DNA from: Excoecaria cochinchinensis
Lineage: Eukaryota > Streptophyta > Magnoliopsida > Malpighiales > Euphorbiaceae
Direction of reading: 5' to 3'
NCBI GenBank assembly: GCA_947683425.1
Contig: CANTUQ010000055.1
Location: 5,444,001-5,508,000, forward strand
DNA length: 64,000 bases
The position numbers were made by a program, and so were the translations under genes. The notes under the pieces are model-generated. The model did no database searches. It was not told the DNA's origin and was given only the letters and a program-made list of their open reading frames with translations. The first letter of the stretch is position 1; the number at the start of each line of letters is the position of its first letter. This document shows, piece by piece, positions 23,549 through 35,544 of the stretch.

Positions 23549-23599
23549 ATAACAATTTCGTCTTCAAAATTCTCACCTGGACCGAACAATTACGGATAC

Positions 23600-24960
23600 T
23601 GAGATCTTATAACTGACTCTGGCTCCTAAGTAGCTTTTTCAACCCCATGGTGCTGCCACAATACCTTAACCAGAGGAACTTGCTTGCTTCTGAGTTGCCT
23701 CACTTCTTGAGCTAAAATAGGTTTCGGTTCTTCGTCATATGAATAATCAGGTTGAATACTTACATCATGAATTGATAACACATGAGATGGATCCGATCAA
23801 TAGCGGCGAAGCATGGACACATGGAATACGTTGTGCAGCTTAGCCAATTCCAAAGGCAAGGCCAACTTATAGACAACTGGTCTAATCTTTTCCAAAATCT
23901 CAAAGGGTCCTATAAATCGGGGATTTAGCTTACCCTTTTTGCCAAAACGCAAAACGTTTCGCCAAGGAGACACTTTAAAAAACACCTTGTCTCCGACCTC
24001 AAACCGAATGCCTTTCCGTTTCAAGTTAGCATAGGATCTCTATCTATCCTTGGCCGCCTTCAAATTCTGTTGCACCACTCGGATTTTCTCTTTGATATCT
24101 CTAACCAATTCTGGCCCAACAAAAGAATGCTCAGTTAACTCGATCCAATAGATTGGAGTCCTACACTTCTTTCCATACAGAGCTTCATACGGTGACATTC
24201 CAATGCTTGCCTGATGACTATTATTATAGGCAAATTCCATGAGTGACACATATCTATCCCAACTGCCCGAAAATTCTAAGGCACAACCTCGAAGCATATC
24301 TTTTAGAACCTGAATAACCCATTTTGACTGCCCATCTGACTGGGGATGAAAAGCAGTACTGAAGTTCAATCGAGTACCCAAAACCGTTTTCAATTCTTTC
24401 CAAAATTTTGAAGTAAACCTCGGATCCCGATCTGACACAATCGATAAAGGAATGCCATGCAATCTGACCACTTCATTCACATAAATGTCTGCTAACTTGT
24501 CTATTGAATAACCAATCCTAACCGGCAAAAAGTGCGCTGACTTGGTGAGTCGATCAACAACCACCCAAATCGAATCATGCTTCCGTTGAGTCAAAGGCAA
24601 ACCCACTACAAAGTCCATGGTGATATCATCCCACTTCCACTGAGGGATGGGTAAAGGATTGAGCAGTCCTGAAGGAACTTGATGCTTGAACTTTACCTAT
24701 TGACAGGTCAAACACTTAGACACAAACTCCACAATATCTCTCTTCATCCCTTGCCACCAATAGAACTGTGTCAAATCTCGATACATCTTCTCACTACCGG
24801 GATACATGGTAAAAACCGTAGTGTGTGCCTCAAGCAAAAGCTTCTTCTTTAACTCATCATTCTCAGGCACACACAAATAATTTCTGTACATAAGCACTCC
24901 GTCCAATATCAAAAACTCAGTCTGCTTACCATTATGAACCTCCCGCAACACTTGCTGCAA
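23600..24960 (-). pseudogene. Element C integrase and chromodomain, broken
   Basis: The zinc-binding N-terminus (MYPGSEKMYRD ... KCLTCQ) runs 24960-24697. A stop near 24695 separates it from the catalytic core, open for 192 codons at 24618-24040, with MDFVVGLP, SIVSDRDPRFTS and VIQVLKDML: the first two acidic residues are recognisable, while the last reads KDML where element A has EDML, so the glutamate may be lost. The C-terminal module is at 24024-23797 (GPFEILEKI), followed by chromodomain sequence EVRQLRSKQVPLVKVLWQHH on the minus strand at about 23720-23620. Stops lie between blocks. Confidence 0.9.
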
Positions 24961-25079
24961 CTTTAGATCGTCTCTCTAAGCATCAACTATCAACTGCCTC
25001 AAAGAAGACTTAGCTTTCAACTAGGCAACCATAGCTCCATCCAAATCCAGCCTCCACTTAGAATGCTGCAGTACTAAAG

Positions 25080-25565
25080 CCAACATCTATTTCCTGCTTA
25101 AGGCATCGACAACAACATTCACCTTACTCGAGTGGTACTCTAAAATGCAGTCGTAATCTTTAAACAGCTCTAACCAACAACACTACCTCAAATTCAACTC
25201 TTTCTGCATGAGGAGATACTTTAAACTCTTGTGGTCAGTGAAAATCCTACACGTCTCCCCATACAAATAATGCTGATCTTGAAAGCAAAGATCATAGCAG
25301 CTAACTATAGGTCATGCGTTGGATAATTCCTTTCATGAGACTTCAACTGACGGGATGCATAGGCCACCACTTTCCCTTCTTGCATCAGAACACAGCCAAG
25401 TCCAACTCCTGAAGCATCGCTGTACATCACGTACTCCTTACCCGAGATGGGTTGAGTAAGCATAGGAGCCTCAATCAATGAACTCTTCAGCTGCTCAAAA
25501 CACGCTTGACATTTGTCGAACCATTCGAATTTCACCCCTTTCCGAAGAAGTCTTGTTATAGGCAC
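25080..25565 (-). pseudogene. Element C RNase H, broken
   Basis: The open stretch 25565-25305 begins [14 protein letters not shown], includes [20 protein letters not shown] and [12 protein letters not shown], then meets a TAG. The remainder to about 25080 is readable only with frameshifts and stops. It gives the uninterrupted reference for the insertion in element A's RNase H. Confidence 0.85.
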
Positions 25566-25583
25566 GACAATAACTGAAAACCC

Positions 25584-26480
25584 TTATACAAATTGTCTGT
25601 AATACCCAGCCAAACCTAAAAAGCTTCTCACTTTAGGTACATTCCTAGATGCCTTCCAATTCACAATAGCCTCAATCTTCACCGGATCAACTCGGATTCC
25701 CTCTGTGGAAATGATATTGCCTAAGAAGGACACCTCTTTAAGCCAAAAGTCGCACTTGTTGAGCTTTGCAAACAAATGGTGATCCCTCAAAACCTAAAGC
25801 ACTATTCGAAGATACTCTTCAAGCTCACTCTCATTCTTCGAGTAAAACAGGATATCATCAATGAATACCACTACAAATCGGTCAAGATATGTCCTAAATA
25901 CTCTGTTAATCCTTAAAAGTCGTTGGTGCATTGGTCAAACCAAACGGCATCACAAGAAACTCATAGTGGCTATATCACTTCCGAAAAGCAGTCTTAACTA
26001 CATCTGCATCCTTAACCCGAAGCTGATAGTAACCGGATCTCAAGTCTATCTTGGAAAACACTCTAGCTCCTCTTAACTGATCAAACAGATCCTCAGATAC
26101 TTATTTTTCATGGTAACCTTATTGATATGTCGATAATCGATACACATCCTTAATGTACCATCCTTTTTCTTGACAAACAAAATCGGAGCACCCTATGGAG
26201 ATACGCTGGGTCTAATAAGGCCTTTATCTAATAGCTCTTGTAATTGAGTTTTAAGTTCCCTCAATTCCACGGGAGCCAATCGATAGGGTGCCTTAGAAAT
26301 AGGAGTGGTACACGATAATATCTCTATGGATAACTCCACTTCTCTCTCAGGAGGCAAACCAGGCAACCCACTAGGAAACACATCCTCAAACTGTCTAACC
26401 ACTAGAATATTCTTAATATTAACTTGGCTATACTTAGAGTCCAATACCAAAGCCAAAAATAGTTCACAACCTTTCCTCAT
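25584..26480 (-). pseudogene. Element C reverse transcriptase, broken
   Basis: The minus-strand ORF from 26480 to 26193 covers the RT entry ([20 protein letters not shown]) and stops at a Trp position. The palm follows in several frames with a small deletion near 26100; the catalytic aspartate pair (FIDDILFYS) is at 25854-25859. Thumb/connection 25790-25584 reads [11 protein letters not shown] and [16 protein letters not shown] typical Ty3/gypsy RT, inactive because of the breaks. Confidence 0.9.
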
Positions 26481-26925
26481 AAACCATCTAGCTTGTATTG
26501 CTTAAATCACATTGCCCAAAGAACCAGAACCCAAACCTCTGACCACGACTGAAGACTGATCTATTCCCCATAGCACTAAAGTCTTTCTATGACAATCTAC
26601 TATGGCTCGATGCTTAAATAGCCAATCCATTCCCAAAATCACATCAAACTCTCGAATAGGCAAATCAATCAAATCCGCCGAAAATTCTATTCTTTAAACC
26701 AAGAGGGGGCAATCCCTAAACACTCTACTCACATTGACACTATGCCCTAAAGGACTGGTCACACAAATCTCATAATTTAACCGATCGACCATAAGCAACT
26801 TATCATATAACCTATCAGAACACAAGTCTGAATGTATGGAACCAGAGTCAATTAGAGCATACAGTTCAGTGTCACTGAGTAGGAACTTACCTGCAATCAC
26901 ATCAGGCGCATCCTACTCTTCCCGA
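26481..26925 (-). pseudogene. Element C aspartic protease, broken
   Basis: Open stretch 26900-26694 contains the active site ALIDSGSIHS (Asp codon 26849-26847, D-S-G in place of D-P-G in A and E). Stops interrupt it near 26693 and 26502; ILGMDWL is at about 26630-26610. An upstream TAG precedes DAPDVIAGKF at about 26915. Confidence 0.87.
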
Positions 26926-27124
26926 GCTCTCATCGCATAGGCCCTTGCTGGAACTGGCTGAGGATGATCCACTGACTCCGATGGAGCTCCTTCTATAGGC
27001 CGACCACCTAGACCTCTACCTCTGCCCCTACCTCGACTAGCTTGAGGGGCATTAGACCCCGATCGGCTGGCCTCTCGCTAATCCGGAGTGTTCTCGCTCA
27101 ACTTGGGACAATTTGCCAGGAAAT

Positions 27125-30085
27125 TGTAGCGCCCCAATACCCCTTGGGAGGATATTAGGTCGCGACACATGCATACAAATACAAACAGACATACAAAAGC
27201 GAAAATAGTAAACATCCATGATACACACACAGCGGAATATCTTTTAAACACAAGCTATAGAACATGCCTTAAACAAAACCTTATAGTTAGTTACATTGCA
27301 TAAAATAGCCGTTCTTTATACATTACAAACATTCTCTTACATAAGCCTTTACATATCAATTATAAAAGCAATCTTTCCCTTTATCATTTACATAACATAC
27401 ACAAAATCGCTTTACATATATAAAAGCTGAGCATTTACAAAGCTATACAAAAGTTCTATAACATGTACATAAAAAGCTATGCCATATACAAAAGACTCCA
27501 ACTTATACTGCTAGTGGCCTCGGCCTGCAGATGTCTAACCCTCACTGAACCTGTAAACCTACACCGGAAAACACCCGTACTAAGTGATAACACTTAGTGG
27601 GGATACAACAAATACAAGACTTCTAACGAAGTCACAAGCATCAATCATCGAAACATATCAATAGTGGATATGCCAATTAATTAAGAGCATATAAAAGTAA
27701 TAAGCATTTATCATATTTGTAACATACTAAACATCTTATCAACATGCTTTATAACATATCTACTAATCTCATGTATCCTATATCATGTTCATATTCTTCT
27801 AGCTCTAGCTATCGGCTCATATAACATGTATTTTATATCATAGCATATCATGGACATTTATATACATTTAAGCTTAGCAGCATACTTCTAGCCTATTCAT
27901 GTATAATTATAACTTTACATATGTACTTATAAGCTCATATAAGCATCTCTAATGCAACAGTCATGTACCTTTATTAGCATTCTCTATAGCTTTTTAACAT
28001 ATATTAACATCTCATATTCATTTAGCAAGTAATTAATAGCCTGACTTCATACTATAAGTGGATACGAGTAAACATATGGATACTGATAGACAGTATCAAA
28101 CATCTAGAGATAGGAGTCTCAAATCATCTGGAGACCAAAGTCTTAATTCATCTAAATACCAATAGGTACCAAACATCTAGACACCCATCGGTGCCAAATA
28201 TCTAGCAGCTACAAATTATCTAACCCTTTATAGGCATGCCCATCTATCCACTTCTATGACCAACTCGGGCTTAATAACAAAATTCAAGTACATTTCCATA
28301 TACCATACTCTTATACAATTATTATGTTATTCCATTACTCATACAACTCAATAAATACATATATTAACTATACATAACTATAAACACATACATATAGTTC
28401 AATGTACAAGTACATAATTCATTATTCATTTTCATATTATATATATGTATTCATAAGTTTAACACATTAGAATCCTCAAATAATGTATTTAAACTAATTT
28501 AGATTCCATTTGGCATACATATATAACATTTGATAATGTTTTACAAAGAAATATGCAAGTTGAAGGTACCTCACGGTGGTAACCTTTTGGTAGTCACCAT
28601 GACATAAGAAAATACAAAACAGAACTGAAAACAGGCATACCTCATGGTGGTAACCATTTGGTTGTGACCGTGAGGTCCAAAAATAGGCAATTCTACCTTC
28701 TCTCGGCATTGGTCACGGTGGCAACCATTTGGTTGTAACCGTGACATACCAGAATAAGCAAAACAAAAGCAGAATCTTAGGACCGCTTCACTCCTCAATT
28801 TTGTATAGTCTATACTAATGTCTAAACGTCCATTTTAGGCAAAAGTCCCTTTTTAACATTTGTTCCCTGGGATGTTAAGTGTCATATAGAACAAGCTTCA
28901 GGTCATTTGGATTTAGAATGAAGGATTTATGGCCAAGGGAACACAACTGGTTCCAGAAGCCCTCCTACAGAATTTAAACTACACTTATGGTTAATCTTGA
29001 AGACCTTAAAGCCCTCAAATAGATAGAACTATTTCTACAACATTTATAGTCAAAAATCTTAAGGTTCTAATCCAATTAGTCTCATCCCTTTTGGAGTTGT
29101 AAAACTTATTTTACATCATAAATAGTTCACATGGGTCAATATAGGCTTCAAAGACAGTTGACACAATTAAGCTTGTCAAACTTGAAAATAGCCAACTTGG
29201 CCAAACCAATACACCCAATTCAAACTATAATTCTTATACACGTATATGAACCTTAAAGCACAATCATATTCCCAGCATATGCCATTATCCATAGATTACA
29301 CAACTAATACCCACATCCTTGATATTAGGCTCATGGCAATCAAACCAATCTCATTAGTATGCTACACAATTATTCACTAGAACTTATATCATATATCATA
29401 TGTCACATAAAAACACATAAATCTCAAGCTAACAACACATGCACTTTAACAAACATTGCATATAATCCCTAACCTCAAAAAGCAGGTTGCTGAACACTCT
29501 ATCTCTAGCTAGACCTTCTCATTGCCTTTAGCCTTTCTTTGATCCAACAATTCTTGTGCAATCATTCAAAACACCCTCTTAGTCCATTACTCAAACCATT
29601 CCAAATCCAAAACAGAAATGAAGAAGAAGGAGATATACACAAATAGCAACTCTAACTTACCTTCTTAGTTTACTGCCTCACACCAATCCAATTCAGGTTT
29701 CTGAACTCAATTGAAAGGAAATGAAGCTTAACTTAATGAAATGAAGAAGAAATATAGAAATAGGGAAAGAAGGAATAGCCGGATCAAATGAATCTCAATC
29801 CCCTTTCTGCCTCTCAACTTTCACTATATATTGCATGAGGGGAGTTGGTTGGCAAGAGGTGCATTCCACACATGGAGTGCACTCACCTCTTCCACCAAAC
29901 TTCCACCTCACTCCATGGCAAATAGCCAATCAGTCCCTCTTTAAATTCTGCCTTTTAAATGCCAACTCTTTCTCATTCAATTACACCCTTGCATACATTA
30001 ATCTCATACTTACTCCAATCACATATGTACCCCATTATACAATAGATACCACTAATCCTTCTAGGGTACACTTTGGGGTATTATA
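27125..30085 (-). mobile_element. Solo LTR G, TSD GAAAT, inside element C gag
   Basis: 2961 bp flanked by GAAAT at 27120-27124 and 30086-30090. On the minus strand it starts TATAATACCCC (TG mutated to TA) and ends GGGGCGCTACA. Contains the conserved stem-loop in a covarying form (27580-27597), an adjacent hairpin GACTTC-TAAC-GAAGTC (27618-27633), TAGGCATGCC (near 28236), three hairpin units (28567-28745), GGTAAGT (29655-29661 reverse) and TATATAG (29824-29830 reverse). No internal region: solo LTR of a separate Tekay-like family. Confidence 0.92.
28567..28745 (-). repeat. Hairpin tandem array in LTR G
   Basis: Three units with arms of the TCACGGTGGTAACC / GGTTGTAACCGTGA type around an ATTTGG-like centre, about 70 bp apart, with spacers holding acagaa or cagaataa. 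Same architecture as in C and E but a different sequence. Confidence 0.85.
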
Positions 30086-31168
30086 GAAATGATCCGTCCT
30101 TCCACAGTGGAAATAACCTCAAGTGAGCCAATGGCACTTGCCCTTATGGCGGTTACTATAGTGAGAACATTCAGGCATAATCTCACTTCTGCCACTAGAA
30201 CCACCTCTACCACCGCCAGGAATAAATGAAGATCCTTGTCTCCTACCCTTATAGCAGGACTGACAGAGGACTCATCCTAAGGATTTGCATGTAGGTTCCT
30301 AGATGTCTTACCCGAGGATGAACCTCCACAAGGGGGATTCCTCCTTTGAGCTCTATCCCTCAACACCAATTCGGATCTTTCTGCACACAAAGCTACTTGG
30401 ACAATCTGGTAATAACTAACAGCAGGGGCACTCATCAAAGATATGAACATGGCCCTCAGAGACTCATTCAACGTAGCTTTAAAATGTTGACATCGAAAGT
30501 CTTCTGTCAAAATACCCGGAGGAGCATATTTACCAAGCCGGTTAAATTCCTTCTCGTACTCAGCTACTGACATCGCTCTCTACTAAAGACTTAAGAATTG
30601 AGCCCACTTAGCCTCCTTATAAGCTTTGGTTACAAACTTATTAGTGAACTCTTTTTCAAAGAACTCCCACGTAACCGGGTCTAGCAACTGAGGATGCCTA
30701 CGGACCAACTTCCACCAGTCGTAAGCAAAACCTTGGAGCAACGCTACCACATATTCCACTTGCCAATCCGGAGGGCAGCGAATCTCTTCTAAAACTCTCT
30801 CAACCTTTTCAATCCATTTCTCCGCCAATTCAAATTCATACAAACTCATCCCATAGAAATCTTCCGCCCCAACCTACCTCATACTCTCTATCTGGGCTCT
30901 CGAAGCAGTAACCCTCTCTATGACCTGAGCCATATCTTGGGATATCTTCAACATTGCCTCAAAAGGCATCGCTGCGGCCTCAGGTTGTAGCGGGCTGAGC
31001 CGGACCAAACACTGATGGATCTTGATTTTGGGGATTAGTGCTTTCAGCTGACCCCTCGAGGGATCCACGCGCAGACTCCATCTACTACAAATATAAAGAC
31101 GTCCGCATTAGGCTAACACAGTCCTAAACATATGTCTATACCCTACGATCATCCAAAAATGCCTAAAC

Positions 31169-31187
31169 CTAGGCTTTGATAACCAAA
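31169..31187 (-). other. Element C primer-binding site, mutated
   Basis: The minus strand reads tttggttatcaaagcctagg next to the LTR 3' end, against tttggtatcagagcctagg in A. An extra T and A substitutions reduce complementarity to initiator-Met tRNA. Confidence 0.75.
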
Positions 31188-31288
31188 ATTGTAACACCCC
31201 ATACCCATACGTAAGGGAGCTCATCCATAGAGGGACTGAACGCCCGTATGGATAAGGGTATCACCAAACCATCCACAACCAAGCATAG

Positions 31289-31292
<4 letters not shown>

Positions 31293-31354
<62 letters not shown>
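31293..31354. repeat. Microsatellite (TA)n(GA)n
   Basis: (AT)n at about 31293-31329 followed by (GA)n to about 31354 in C's 5' LTR. The equivalent site in the 3' LTR (21535-21556) has only a short AT run. Confidence 0.95.
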
Positions 31355-32269
31355 CTGAGGAAATTAAAACATAAATCTCAAAGATCATTCATTGATATAA
31401 CAAAGGGTCTAATACAAGAGTGTAACAGTACATAAGATATCTTTACAAAAATTACAAGCTTCAAAATACATAACTAAAAGATTACAAGAGGGAAATACAG
31501 AGTAAGGCCAAAAGGTTAAAAGAAAGAATAATATATAAAAGTTAAGCTCCAAAACTTCACTCCTACTGCGTTGGCCTGGCCTACGGTGACACTCTCAAAA
31601 ACTCCACTTCTTTCGCACCTACACGGATGAAACACCCATGCTAAGCGATAACGCTTAGTGGGGAAAACACAAATATGAACGGCCATTCACAATGGTTGTA
31701 GAGGCAAAACACATGCATATGTCACAAGGAAATCATACCATTCCAAAAGCATAACAATTTTGCATCATGAAAGGCATTCAATGGAGTTCCACACTATATA
31801 TAACTTATTAGTACAATCAATTCATCAATAATTGAGAATCACATAAATGCCTGCACACTCATAGTAGCGGATAGCGAGTGAACATATTAGTACCCGTGGG
31901 TACAGTCAAAAGCAATTTCTTTATTTTCATCCAAAAACATTTTCACATTGAGGATCTTAAACAAGATCCAACACATTAAGGATCATGAGGACCCAAACGG
32001 GGACCTGATCAGGGGGTTCCAGAACACATTGGGGCTGCAGCTAACAAAACTCTTTAGGCATGCCTAATTATCCGCTAACTTAAGACTTGCAGGCTATGCA
32101 TAAAATATTTCATAATTGAAGCATAAAATCAACATATTTCGATGAAGAAAGTTACAATTCAATATCATTTGCTAGATAAGATGCCACTAGGTAAAGATTG
32201 TAAGCAAAAATAAGTTTAAAAAGGGACAAATAGACAGAAATCAAAAGTTTAATATTTTAAAATAGGGGG

Positions 32270-32575
32270 GATTTACATGGCGGTATAACAAAACCTTATC
32301 ACCATGTAAGAAATTCCACACGGTGCTAAAGAAAACCTTACCGCTGTGTGGCATGTTGAGCCAAAACTCCAAGGAAAACATAATGCATTTACACGGCGGT
32401 ATGACAAAGCCTTACCACAGTGGAAAATGCACAACAAAAATTTATCAAAACATAATGACTTTACACGGCGGTATGACAAACTCTCACCGCCGTGTGAAAT
32501 CACGGACAAGAAAAACTTGAATACAGAATACGATCACACGGTGGTATGCCTTTTCATACCGCCTTGTGGATCATC
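32270..32575 (-). repeat. Hairpin tandem array in C 5' LTR
   Basis: Same units as 22458-22760, with better preserved arms (for example TTTACACGGCGGTATGAC ... TCACCGCCGTGTGAAA at about 32460-32500). Confidence 0.85.
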
Positions 32576-35139
32576 AAAAATCCAGAAATTTCTGTTGGAA
32601 ACACACCAAAACCACACCCAAACTTCACCTTACTACCAATTCAACAAAACACTTCAAATACTCAACTCATAATACCCCTAAGTACATACCCAATTACATT
32701 TATACACTCAATTTCTAATAATCTAACATAACTTCACAACTAAAAAAAATGAACAAATTGAAACATTCCCAAACCTTGATCTCCTTAGCTCCACAATTTT
32801 AAGGGGCTGCACTACCACTTGCCCCTCTTTCCCCTTGGGCTCTCTAGCAGGTACCTCTGAACCATAAAACCCAAAATACACAAAAACTCAACAAAAACAC
32901 TACATCCACACAAACCCACGAGAGCACCGAAAGAGAGGAGGAGGAAGAAGAAGAAGAATAGCAAAACTTACCAATTAATCTCTTATGTTGTCAAATTCCA
33001 CCAAAGAACAACTAAAGAAACTTTAGGGCAAGAAGAGGGAAGAATAAGAAGACGGGAATAAGGAGGGGAAACGGGAAAGGGAAGATGAGTGGCTCTCTCT
33101 CATTTTCTCTCTCCTAATTTATATATCTCTCCTTTTTCTCTCCCTTGCCACGTGTTAGTTAGTCATTGGTGGTTTTGATAAACACTTTTCTAATCCTTCT
33201 AATTTCTCAACCACAAAAATACAACCACACAATTAACATAACATGCAATTGACTCCACACAAACTATCATTAAAGCTAAGCACATGCAATAACTCACAAA
33301 CAAATGCCTAATACTACTAGGATGGGAATTGCGATCTTACAGCTTATGTTCCCGGATGGCCCACTTTAGGGTTCAATAAGGGTTTGCGTCTAGATCTTGG
33401 GCAACACAAGATATTTTAGAATTCCTTACCCAATAGAACATTGGGAAGTTCATCTAATTCCATGAAGCCTTTAGGCACCTTTGAGGTATTTTGTAGTCGC
33501 CACCCAATTTACAAGAAATTGGCAAAGGTCATCTAACTTCGGGGGTCTTAATCTAGAGAACGTGTTCGGAACTTCACTTTTATTAATGCCTTAAGTTAAG
33601 TTATAAATGAGTTTTTTAGCAATTGAAATCCCATCTCTCATCTCATGCGATCATGCAATAAAATTACAGCGCATTTCAAGCATTTTTGGAGAGCAGTAAA
33701 GAAAGCAATAGAGAAAGCAATAAATAAATTACAAGTGAAAAATATGGGACAGAACAATCCCCCAGAATAAAAAAAACATAAAGAAATAAATGAATAAAAT
33801 TGCCCAAAATTAATTACAAGGGCCCAAAATAAATAAATACACAAAAAAGAATAAAACAAAATACATAATACACAAATCGGGACATTTATTAGAATTTAGG
33901 AACATTGGTTCCCTTGTGTTGACTTAAAAAATTCGAGAGTTATTTTAGGGCGATAAAAATAGGCATAATTGGATCCAACTTTATGAGAATTAACTTCCCT
34001 TTGAAAATGAAAGTTTATTGGCTAAAATCATGACATAGGTCCTATTTTATTAATAAAAATCCCAATTTTTGTTATTATAAAAAAATATGAGTTTCTCTAA
34101 AATGAACACATCTAAATGCTATTTTGCATGAAAAACAATAAAAAAATATAGAAAATACAGAAATTAAAATGCAAACTAAACTTTGAAGGCTCCTAATCTC
34201 TTGATTCCCCAGTTTGCCCAGGGACATTACTCAAGGTGAAACAAATAAATTTTGGTAGACAACAAAAACAAGAACAAAAAAACAATGTTAGCAAATTAAA
34301 TAAAATATGATAAAATAGAGATAAGCAATTATATGAAGCAAATATAACAAATAATTCTAATTGAAAAAAATATTTATAATCACTATAGAAGAATAATGTT
34401 TGATAAAAAACTGGAAATTAACAAAATGGACTAATGACCTAACAGTTTAATCAAATAAAAAACACAAAATCAATATTAGATATCCTATAGATTCAACTTA
34501 CATTCCATACATCATACCAATAATTTGATTAAAATTATCTAATTTGGTGTTAATTGCAACAAACAACAACGAATAAAAAAATAGTAATTTACAGTAATTT
34601 ACAGTGGAGAAAATAAATGAATGACACAAAGTAAGGAAAGAGAGAGGATTGGCTCTAACCCGTGAATTTACCCTCAGAGGTTTGATTCTGGCTGCAAAAG
34701 AAGAAAGGATTGATTTCTCGTTGATTGCTTGAAAAGAGAATAAAGAAAGCTTGGATCAAAGCTTTCTCTCGCTCAAAACTAAAATTCAAAGCTCTGACTT
34801 TTAAAGAAATCAGATGATGAATTGAATCTTAAACACAAAGAATTAATTTCTTTGGCTCAAGAACAATCTTAGAAAAACTTTCATTTTCAGAATTTTTTTT
34901 TTGCCGTTCTAATGTTCTCCCTTTCCTTCTGTGTTCTAACTTTTCTTTTTATATCCTCCATGAAAATTAGGTTTTAGGAGCTTTTAAATCGCATTAAAAC
35001 TCTCTAATTATCTTTTAAAAATCAAGTTTTATCCCTTTGAAAATAGGAAACAAGAGTTTGAGTTTAGTTCGAATTTTAATTCAAAATCCCAAAAATCTAG
35101 GAAAAAATAAAAAAATAAAGTCTCAATAAAGTAGGATAC

Positions 35140-35350
35140 GCACGAGGTGCAGCCCTCACGCTGGAGGCCGTGCCTCACACTATGTGAGGTGCGGCCTCGC
35201 GCAGGAGGCCGTGCCCCGTATGCGCGAGGTCCGGCCTCGAGCAAGAAGCTGCGCGCCTCATGCTCGAGGTGCGGCCTCGCACAGGAGGCCGTGCCTCACA
35301 TGCACGAGGTGCGGCCTCGCGCAGAGGCCTCGTGCGTGCTTCCAATAGGA
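35140..35350. repeat. GC-rich hairpin tandem array in D2
   Basis: Five units about 41 bp apart (GAGGTGC-like starts at about 35144, 35185, 35226, 35265 and 35306). Each pairs GAGGTGCGGCCTC with GAGGCCGTGCCTC. Similar GC-rich DNA occurs at the same LTR region of D4 (63900-64000). The open frames here (35147-35650) are repeat artefacts. Confidence 0.8.
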
Positions 35351-35544
35351 GCTGTGGTTCTCGCGCGCGCCGTGCATCGTTGTGCCACCAAAAACCCCAA
35401 AAACAAAATCATAATAATTTTTTATTTAAAAAAAAAGGGTTTTGACAAGGAAATCATCACTTCTAACTTTTTTGCCTGTGAACAAGTATCATTTTCGTCA
35501 CTGGGTAACCTTGGTCTGGGTTGTCTCTGGACCCGGTGTCTACA

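Larger units (their letters stand above)
26930..31081 (-). pseudogene. Element C gag, split by solo LTR G
   Basis: Starts ATG at 31081 (MESARGSLEG, homologous to A's gag start). A frameshift near 30985 moves it to the frame with AAAMPFEAMLKISQDM. The capsid core is at 30849-30583 (EKWIEKVERVLEEIRCPPDW) and 30573-30277 (MSVAEYEKEFNRLGKYAPPG). The nucleocapsid motifs have lost cysteines (CSHYSNRHKGKC; YFHCGRTDHF), and G lies directly after the codons for DHF; LANCPKL resumes at 27119. A basic RGRGRGRG tail follows. Confidence 0.88.
21418..33341 (-). mobile_element. Element C: Ty3/gypsy Tekay-like chromovirus, decayed, TSD GCTTA
   Basis: Minus-strand element with 3' LTR 21418-23534, 5' LTR 31190-33341, and the 5-bp target duplication GCTTA at 21413-21417 and 33342-33346. 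Internal order on the minus strand is primer-binding site, gag, protease, RT, RNase H, integrase, chromodomain, purine tract. A 2961-bp solo LTR (G) lies in the gag zinc-knuckle codons. Numerous stops and frameshifts. It interrupts LTR D2 23 bp from its start. Confidence 0.95.
31190..33341 (-). repeat. Element C 5' LTR
   Basis: 2152 bp; differs from the 3' LTR by substitutions and by a longer (TA)n(GA)n microsatellite. Stem-loop 31641-31658, hairpin array about 32270-32575, GGTAAGT 32966-32972 and TATATAA 33119-33125 (both reverse). Confidence 0.93.
21395..35544 (+). mobile_element. LTR D2 (Tat-type), split by element C
   Basis: Starts TGTGACGCGTCCG at 21395, is interrupted at 21417 by element C, resumes at 33347 and ends GGTGTCTACA at 35544; net about 2.22 kb. 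Flanking 5-mers (cccgc, attac) do not match and no primer-binding site is evident after 35544. It is either a solo LTR with lost duplication or a recombined LTR. It keeps CCCAATAGAACATTGGG and CCCAATTTACAAGAAATTGG hairpins near 33430-33520. Confidence 0.75.

Noticed and set aside
21395..35544. D2 as a 5' LTR of an intact plus-strand element
   Set aside because: No primer-binding site after 35544 and the only gag nearby is on the opposite strand.
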